A DNA stretch of 64,000 nucleotides, taken from positions 56,969 to 120,968 of the forward strand of contig CALRKY020000004.1 of NCBI GenBank assembly GCA_943368345.1, given 5' to 3'. Of this stretch, positions 58,669 to 64,000 are shown piece by piece. The position numbers and the translations under genes are program-made. How positions within the stretch are numbered: position 1 is the stretch's first letter; each line of letters starts with the position of its first letter. The notes below the pieces were generated by a model. The model was not told the origin of the DNA, made no database searches, and worked only from the letters and a program-made list of their open reading frames with translations. Source of the DNA: JADCGM01 sp943368345. Its GTDB lineage: Bacteria > Pseudomonadota > Alphaproteobacteria > Sphingomonadales > Sphingomonadaceae.

Positions 58669-59309
58669 CCGATCTGCGCGGGATCAAGGGCTCCGGCCCG
58701 ATTCATGCCCGGTTGGCGACCGCGATCCGCTCCATCGTCGTGGAGGCGGAGAGCATGGCAAAGATCAAGGATGCCCACCCCCGCTACAAAGGCTATGCCG
58801 ACGATATCGCAGGAGCAGCTCGACACCTGCTGGGCCTATTGGTTGACGCCCAACCTGCCGCTGGTCCGAGCGCCCAGCGGGTGAATATCGTTGAACTCGC
58901 TGACCGGGCGCACGGTATGGTACTGCTGCGGGCGCGGGACAAGCAGTTGCGATTTCCCCCGTTGGTCAGCCCGGCGCAGCATGTTTGCGGTGATCCCGGG
59001 CATATCCTGCAGATACTGGTCAACCTGCTTGGTAATGCCGTGAAGTTCACGCCGGAGCGAGGGCGGATCGACATGCGCTGCCACACCTCCGGCGGGATAT
59101 TGCATCTGGATGTCTGCGACACCGGGCCAGGCGTTCCCGAAGAAGCGCAGGAACGGGTGTTCCGCGCATTTGAGCGCATGGCTCCGTCCGACGGCGTCGG
59201 CCTTGGCCTCGCCATTTCCCGCGATCTGGCCCGGCAGATGCAGGGGGATCTGCTGCTTTTGCCGAGTGCGACCGGCGCGCTATTCCGCCTGTCGCTGCCC
59301 GTCGGTTAG
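58665..59309 (+). CDS. Short sensorless histidine kinase (HATPase_c)
   Basis: A 214-residue kinase without membrane or sensor domain. Residues 15-60 (IHARLATAIRSIVVEAESMA, YADDIAGAARHLLGLLVDAQ) align loosely with a HisKA dimerisation helix; His near residue 14 sits at the phospho-acceptor place, but the usual H-E-x-R-x-P is degenerate. The ATPase is intact: ILQILVNLLGNAVKFTP (N box), VCDTGPGVPEEAQERVF (G1/F), GVGLGLAISRDLARQM (G2). No response regulator is nearby. Input probably comes from the overlapping DUF2336-like protein. Confidence 0.8.
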   Translation: MTDLRGIKGSGPIHARLATAIRSIVVEAESMAKIKDAHPRYKGYADDIAGAARHLLGLLVDAQPAAGPSAQRVNIVELADRAHGMVLLRARDKQLRFPPLVSPAQHVCGDPGHILQILVNLLGNAVKFTPERGRIDMRCHTSGGILHLDVCDTGPGVPEEAQERVFRAFERMAPSDGVGLGLAISRDLARQMQGDLLLLPSATGALFRLSLPVG

Positions 59310-60589
59310 CGCTGGTCGATCGGGACGTAGGCCCGTGCTGTCGCGCCATTGTACAATTGGCGCGGCCGCCCGATGCGTTGATCCGGATCAGCGATCATCT
59401 CGTTCCACTGCGCTACCCAGCCGACGGTCCGCGCCAGTGCGAACAGGGCGGTGAACATCGACTTCGGAAATCCGATGGCAGACAGGATCACACCCGAATA
59501 GAAATCGACGTTGGGGAACAGCTTTTTCTCGATGAAATAATCGTCACTCAGCGCCAGTTCTTCGAGCCGCAGCGCAACGTCAAAAATCGGGTCGGTCACG
59601 CCCAGCGCTCCCAGCACTTCGCGCACCGTTTGCTGCATCACGGTCGCGCGCGGGTCATAGTTTTTGTAGACGCGGTGACCAAAGCCCATCAGGCGGAACG
59701 GGTCATTTTTGTCCTTCGCTCGGGCGATGAATTCTGGAATCCGCTCGGGGCGACCAATTTCATGCAGCATGTCGAGCGCGGCTTCATTGGCACCGCCGTG
59801 GCTTGGACCCCATAGGCAGGCGATCCCGGCGGCGATGCAGGCGAAGGGATTGGCACCCGATGATCCGGCGAGCCGGACTGTCGAGGTCGACGCATTTTGT
59901 TCATGGTCGGCATGAAGGATGAAAATCCGGTCCATGGCCTTTTCGACGACCGGATTGACGACATATTCCTCGGCTGGAACACCGAAGGTCATCTGCAGGA
60001 AATTGCCGGTATAGGACAGGCTGTTGTTGGGATAGCGGAACGGTTGGCCCGCCGCATATTTATACGCCATCGCCGCAATCGTCGGCATCTTGGCGATCAG
60101 CCGGTGGCTGGCGATCAGCCGCTGTTTGGGATCATGGATATCGGTCGAATCGGGGTAGAAGGCCGACAGCGCGCCGACGACACCGCACATGATCGCCATC
60201 GGATGCGCGTCGCGGCGGAACCCGCGGTAGAAGGTGGACAGCTGTTCATGGACCATCGTGTGCCGCGAAATGGTCCGCACAAACTCATCATGCTGATCGG
60301 GGTTCGGCAGTTCGCCGTGCAGCAGCAGGTAGGAGGTTTCCATGAACGAGGATTTCTCGGACAGCTCGCCGATGGAATAGCCCCGGTGAAGGAGGACGCC
60401 CTCGTCGCCGTCGATATAGGTGATCTTCGATTCGCAGGCCGCCGTGCTGGTAAAACCAGGGTCGAAGGTGAAGGCCCCGGTCTGGGCATAGAATTTCCGG
60501 ATGTCGACAACATCCGGGCCAACGGTGCCGGACAGGACCGGATAGTCGAACGATTTGCCAGCCAGATCAAGTTTCGCGGTGTCGGCCAT
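59306..60589 (-). CDS. gltA: Citrate synthase
   Basis: A 427-residue hexameric-type citrate synthase. Catalytic residues in WGPSHGGANEAALDML (His), LMGFGHRVYKNYDPRATVM (His, Arg) and NVDFYSGVILSAIGFP (Asp). The N-terminal about 60 residues (FTSTAACESKITYIDGDEGV, LLHRGYSI) are the type II domain that binds NADH in some Gram-negatives. Enters acetyl-CoA into the TCA cycle. ATG 60589; the frame's ten extra codons are not needed. Shares four bases with the kinase gene. Confidence 0.96.
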   Translation of the reverse strand: MADTAKLDLAGKSFDYPVLSGTVGPDVVDIRKFYAQTGAFTFDPGFTSTAACESKITYIDGDEGVLLHRGYSIGELSEKSSFMETSYLLLHGELPNPDQHDEFVRTISRHTMVHEQLSTFYRGFRRDAHPMAIMCGVVGALSAFYPDSTDIHDPKQRLIASHRLIAKMPTIAAMAYKYAAGQPFRYPNNSLSYTGNFLQMTFGVPAEEYVVNPVVEKAMDRIFILHADHEQNASTSTVRLAGSSGANPFACIAAGIACLWGPSHGGANEAALDMLHEIGRPERIPEFIARAKDKNDPFRLMGFGHRVYKNYDPRATVMQQTVREVLGALGVTDPIFDVALRLEELALSDDYFIEKKLFPNVDFYSGVILSAIGFPKSMFTALFALARTVGWVAQWNEMIADPDQRIGRPRQLYNGATARAYVPIDQR

Positions 60590-60615
60590 GGTTATCACTT
60601 CCCCTGTCCTGCGCG

Positions 60616-62028
60616 TCATCCGCGCAGTTGATCATCAATTCGCCCCATGCTCTCGTCGCGCCCAAGGACGTCAAGAACTTCGAATATGCCCGGCGAGGTT
60701 GTCGAGCCTGTGAGCGCGGCGCGCAACGGCTGCGCTACCTTACCCAATCCAACTCCCGCCGCCTCAGCCACTTCGCGCAACGCTACTTCCAAGTTACCGG
60801 CCTGCCACTCGACCGTTGCAAATGCGTTTCGAACTGCCCGAAGATACATTGGTGCCGGGTCTTCTAGCAACTTCGCGGCGCGCTCGTCCATTGCCAGCGG
60901 GCGGCTGCGAAACAGATAGAGGCTGCTTGTTGCCAACTCGTTCAAATCCTTGGCCCGCGCCTTTAATCCGGCCATGCTGCGCAGCAGCAATTCCCGGTCA
61001 TTGGCGGTCAGATCCCGATCAATTTCTGCAGCGATGCGCGGCGCCGCCAGGTCCACCAGCCGCGAATCGTCGGCGCTGCGCAGATAATGTCCGTTCACAC
61101 TCTCCAGCTTCTTCAGATCAAGCCGCGCAGGTGCCCGTCCGACGCCCGAGAGATCAAACCAGGCGGTGGCCTGCTCCCGGCTGATGATTTCGTCATCGCC
61201 GTGCCCCCAGCCCAGCCGTAATAGATAATTGGACAGCGCCTCGGGCAGCACGCCCATGTCGCGGTAGGCCTCGGCCCCTAACGCCCCATGCCGCTTTGAC
61301 AATTTTGCGCCGTCAGACCCGTGGATCAGCGGGACATGGGCATAGACCGGCTCCGGCCAACCCAGCGCCCGGATCATCGCCAGCTGGCGGAAGGCGTTGT
61401 TCAGATGGTCGTCGCCGCGAATGACATGGGTGACCCCCATGTCATGATCATCGACCACGACGGCGAGCATATAGGTCGGCGTTCCGTCGGAGCGCAGCAG
61501 CACCATGTCATCAAGCTCGGCATTCTGCACCGTCACATCACCCTGCACCGCATCGTTGATGGTAACGGCACCGTCCTGCGGTGCCTTTAACCGGACGACA
61601 TAGGGTTGCCCGGCGGGATGATCGCTTCGGTCGCGCCATGGGCTACGCACCCGGAATGGTCGTTTGGCGGCATCGGCATCGGCCCGCATCGCTGCCAGCT
61701 CTTCCTGGGTCAGAAAACAGCGGTAACCATGGCCGGATGTGACCAGGCTCTCGGCAACCTCGGCATGGCGGGCGGCTCTGGCGAACTGATAAACCGGGTC
61801 GCCGTCCCAATTGATCCCCAGCCACGACAGCCCGTCGATGATCGCGTCAATTGCGCCCTGGGTTGACCGGGCCCGGTCGGTATCTTCGATGCGCAGGCGG
61901 AATTCGCCGCCATGGTGCCGCGCGAACAGCCAGTTGAACAAGGCGGTCCGCGCCCCGCCGATATGAAGATAGCCGGTCGGAGACGGCGCAAAGCGCGTCA
62001 CCACCCGGGTTGTATTGCTTGCGCCCAT
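60616..62028 (-). CDS. gltX: Glutamyl-tRNA synthetase
   Basis: A 470-residue class I synthetase: TRFAPSPTGYLHIGGARTAL (HIGH variant HIGG), RLRIEDTDRARST, VIRGDDHLNNAFRQ and the KMSKS loop KLSKRHGALGAEAYRDMG. C-terminal anticodon domain ends IFEVLDVLGRDESMGRI. Start ATG 62028; the preceding TTG-TTC is not used. Alphaproteobacteria often charge tRNA-Gln through such an enzyme plus GatCAB, but that cannot be read here. 26 bases upstream of gltA, same strand. Confidence 0.95.
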   Translation of the reverse strand: MGASNTTRVVTRFAPSPTGYLHIGGARTALFNWLFARHHGGEFRLRIEDTDRARSTQGAIDAIIDGLSWLGINWDGDPVYQFARAARHAEVAESLVTSGHGYRCFLTQEELAAMRADADAAKRPFRVRSPWRDRSDHPAGQPYVVRLKAPQDGAVTINDAVQGDVTVQNAELDDMVLLRSDGTPTYMLAVVVDDHDMGVTHVIRGDDHLNNAFRQLAMIRALGWPEPVYAHVPLIHGSDGAKLSKRHGALGAEAYRDMGVLPEALSNYLLRLGWGHGDDEIISREQATAWFDLSGVGRAPARLDLKKLESVNGHYLRSADDSRLVDLAAPRIAAEIDRDLTANDRELLLRSMAGLKARAKDLNELATSSLYLFRSRPLAMDERAAKLLEDPAPMYLRAVRNAFATVEWQAGNLEVALREVAEAAGVGLGKVAQPLRAALTGSTTSPGIFEVLDVLGRDESMGRIDDQLRG

Positions 62029-62072
62029 GAACAACCTAGCCGAGAGTGGAGCCCCGGAACCGGGGGGACAGC

Positions 62073-64000
62073 GTGTCTAGCATAGCGGCGGAAGGCGTTC
62101 AAACAGGGCGCGCCCCTCGGGTTCGGGCGGCGCTGGACGCTTGGCTGAGTGCCGAACGCCACCAATTGCCACTGTGGGTTCCGGTTTCGCTCGGCGTCGG
62201 CATTGCCGCCTGGTTTGGGCTGCCGTGGCGGGAACAGTGGCAAGCGGTCGGACTGCTATTTCTGGCGGTCTCCGCGACGGGTGTGGCGCTGGGGGGATTG
62301 GCTGGGCGTGCGCTCATGGTCGCGGGACTCCTGGCGGCGACCGGCCTTGGCCTCGCCTGGCACCGTGCCGATGACGTTGCGCACATGCGGCTGAATTCAG
62401 AAATGCGTGGCGTTTTGGTCGAGGGGCGGGTGGTCGAGGCGCAACTGCTGCCGGGCCGGGAGCGGTACCGGCTGATCATCGCGCCGAATGATTCGGCCTT
62501 GCCAGACCGCGTTCGGATCAGTTTCCGCAGCCCTCCGCCAAAGGAAGCCATCGTCGGCGCTGTCGTACGGCTGCGGGCAACGTTGCGCCCGCCGGCCGGT
62601 CCAAGCGTCCCCGGCGGCTATGATTTCAGTCAGCGGGCCTGGTTTGACGGACTTGGGGCGACGGGATTTGCCGTCGGAGCAGCAGCGGTGGTGACGCCCG
62701 CGCCGCCACCCGGTGGGTTCCGGCGTCGGCTGGACGCGCTGCGGGTGGCGCTGACGGCACGGATGCAGCAAGCAGTGGGTGGGATTTCAGGCGGTGTCGC
62801 TGCAGCACTGGTGACCGGCGATACCGGGGGGATCACTGACGAGGTCAACCAGGCCTGGCGCGACAGCGGGATTGCGCATCTGTTGTCGATATCGGGTTTG
62901 CATATTGCCGTCGTGGTGGGCGGGACGATGTGGATGGTGCGGAAACTCCTTTGCCTCAGCCCGTGGTTCACCCTGCGCTATCCGGTCAAAACCATTGCCG
63001 CCGGTTTCGCTGCCGTGGCGGGCATTTCCTACACTTTGCTGGCCGGGGCGCAGGTGCCGACGGTCCGGTCCTGCATCGCGACATTGGTGGTGCTCGCCGG
63101 TCTGGCGGTTGGGCGGCAGGCGATTTCCCTGCGGACCGTCGCTATTGCGGCCTGCCTGATCCTGCTGCTGCGCCCCGAGGCGCTGACGGGGCCGAGTTTT
63201 CAGCTATCCTTTGCCGCCGTCGTTGCCATCATCGGCTTTTACGAATCGCGCGCCGGTCGGGCCATCCTGACGCCGGGGGAAGATGAGCATCTGGCCACCC
63301 GGATCGCGCGCGGGTTCGCCGGTCTGCTGATTTCGGGTCTGCTGGTCGAACTGGCGTTGTCGCCGATTGCATTGGCCCATTTCGGGCGGGCCGGACTCTA
63401 CGGGGTCCTCGCCAATCTATTCGCCATTCCGTTCAGCAGCTTTGTGGTCATGCCGCTGACCGTGCTGGCTCTGTTGCTCGATACGGTTGGATGGGCGGCT
63501 CCGGTGTTCACGGCGCTACGCTGGAGCTTCGATATTCTGAACGTGCTGGCCTTCACCGTTGCCTCCTGGCCGGGTGCCGTCGTCCATACCCCGTCCTGGC
63601 CGGGGGCAGCCTTTGGATTGATGATTGCTGGTGGCCTTTGGGTGGCATTGTGGCGAACCCAGGTGCGCTGGCTGGGTCTCGCTCCGGCACTTGCCGGGCT
63701 TGGCTGGGCGGCGGTGACTCCACCCGCTGACATCATGGTCAGCCCGGACGGACGCCATGCCGCGCTCACCACCAGTCCCGGCGTCATGGCGATGCTGCGT
63801 CCCCGCGCTGGAGGCTTCATCCTCGAAATGATGGGTGGTGCCTCTGCCGCCACCCGTCTGGTCGCCCTCGACGATGTCCCGCAGGCCCGGTGTTCGCCGG
63901 AAGCCTGCACCGTGCGTCTGGAGCGCGCGGAGCGGACATGGACTGTCCTCGCAACCCGAGCCCGGATGTGGGTCGATCGGAGTGGGCTTCAGCCAGCCTG
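62073..64000 (+). CDS. comEC: ComEC/Rec2 DNA-uptake channel, partial at right edge
   Basis: At least 642 residues, open to the end of the window. GTG 62073 with GGGGGA about five bases upstream. N-terminal helices (LWVPVSLGVGIAAWFGLPW and next) and the DUF4131 domain (GVLVEGRVVEAQLLPGRERY, PPAGPSVPGGYDFSQRAWFD), then the Competence domain with GIAHLLSISGLHIAVVVGG, AGAQVPTVRSCIATLVVLAG and RPEALTGPSFQLSFAAVVAI. It carries one DNA strand across the inner membrane; many Sphingomonadales have it without proven competence. The C-terminus is missing. Confidence 0.93.
   Translation, partial: MSSIAAEGVQTGRAPRVRAALDAWLSAERHQLPLWVPVSLGVGIAAWFGLPWREQWQAVGLLFLAVSATGVALGGLAGRALMVAGLLAATGLGLAWHRADDVAHMRLNSEMRGVLVEGRVVEAQLLPGRERYRLIIAPNDSALPDRVRISFRSPPPKEAIVGAVVRLRATLRPPAGPSVPGGYDFSQRAWFDGLGATGFAVGAAAVVTPAPPPGGFRRRLDALRVALTARMQQAVGGISGGVAAALVTGDTGGITDEVNQAWRDSGIAHLLSISGLHIAVVVGGTMWMVRKLLCLSPWFTLRYPVKTIAAGFAAVAGISYTLLAGAQVPTVRSCIATLVVLAGLAVGRQAISLRTVAIAACLILLLRPEALTGPSFQLSFAAVVAIIGFYESRAGRAILTPGEDEHLATRIARGFAGLLISGLLVELALSPIALAHFGRAGLYGVLANLFAIPFSSFVVMPLTVLALLLDTVGWAAPVFTALRWSFDILNVLAFTVASWPGAVVHTPSWPGAAFGLMIAGGLWVALWRTQVRWLGLAPALAGLGWAAVTPPADIMVSPDGRHAALTTSPGVMAMLRPRAGGFILEMMGGASAATRLVALDDVPQARCSPEACTVRLERAERTWTVLATRARMWVDRSGLQPA

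Noticed and set aside
1..64000. Mobile elements, phage genes, CRISPR arrays, rRNA or tRNA genes
   Set aside because: No transposase or integrase motif, no spaced direct-repeat array and no tRNA or rRNA signature was seen on either strand; codon use and gene families look uniformly chromosomal.

Overview
The window is a gene-dense (about 64% GC by eye), almost purely chromosomal housekeeping segment. Gene content and order point to an alphaproteobacterium of the order Sphingomonadales: a CcrM-type GANTC methyltransferase beside rnhB, a three-gene pntAa-pntAb-pntB transhydrogenase preceded by a tiny aa3-oxidase subunit IV-like gene, an atpI-B-E-F'-F operon with a split b/b' pair, an alpha-type DksA without a full zinc site, DUF1285, DUF1467, DUF2125 and DUF2336 genes, and lptD-surA-pdxA-rsmA in that order. 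The genus cannot be fixed from the sequence. No rRNA, tRNA, insertion sequence, phage gene or CRISPR array was seen.

Layout. 1-288: start of an acyl-CoA dehydrogenase that leaves the window. 362-4870: a zinc-ribbon membrane protein divergent from a tightly overlapped run ftsE-ftsX-ydcF-plsC-DUF2125 (division and envelope). 4815-11252: tyrA-hisC on the minus strand back to back with metX-metW, then a methyltransferase, nadA and an MBL hydrolase. 11292-14863: sodC, pntB, pntAb, pntAa and the 46-residue COX IV-like gene. 14927-19971: folP, ccrM, rnhB, an FAD oxidoreductase and an alpha/beta hydrolase. 20020-28682: a Tad/Cpa pilus machine (cpaA-B-C-D-E-F, tadB, tadC) followed by a TPR gene on the other strand; no Flp pilin or TadE/F/G gene is in the window. 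29329-31558: two YdcH-like genes, dksA and a GcvA-like LysR regulator. 31569-36098: parE, a 438-bp intergenic region with a likely small RNA, a TorF-type outer-membrane protein, a GNAT and a GST. 36095-38597: F0 ATP synthase operon. 38714-43315: DUF1285, CoA pyrophosphatase, CCA-adding enzyme, M20 peptidase and yaaA. 43498-48037: a secreted repeat protein, guaB, rsmB and a TPR lipoprotein-sized protein. 48034-53476: rsmA, pdxA, surA and lptD (outer-membrane biogenesis). 53577-59309: DUF1467, a TipN-like coiled-coil membrane protein, a degenerate CDP-alcohol phosphotransferase-like protein, a DUF2336-like protein and a short sensorless histidine kinase. 59306-64000: gltA, gltX and a partial comEC.

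The observations that deserve most attention are: a cluster of eight GANTC sites in the 159 bp in front of ccrM (likely autoregulation by methylation); a probable small RNA with a C-rich loop and a very strong terminator upstream of the TorF gene; mutually exclusive hairpins in the metX leader; a methyltransferase gene whose conserved N-terminus has no standard start codon; the little-studied cluster at 53.6-59.3 kb that couples a polarity-factor-like protein to an orphan kinase pair; and a striking recurrence of convergent genes that share exactly four bases at their stop codons.
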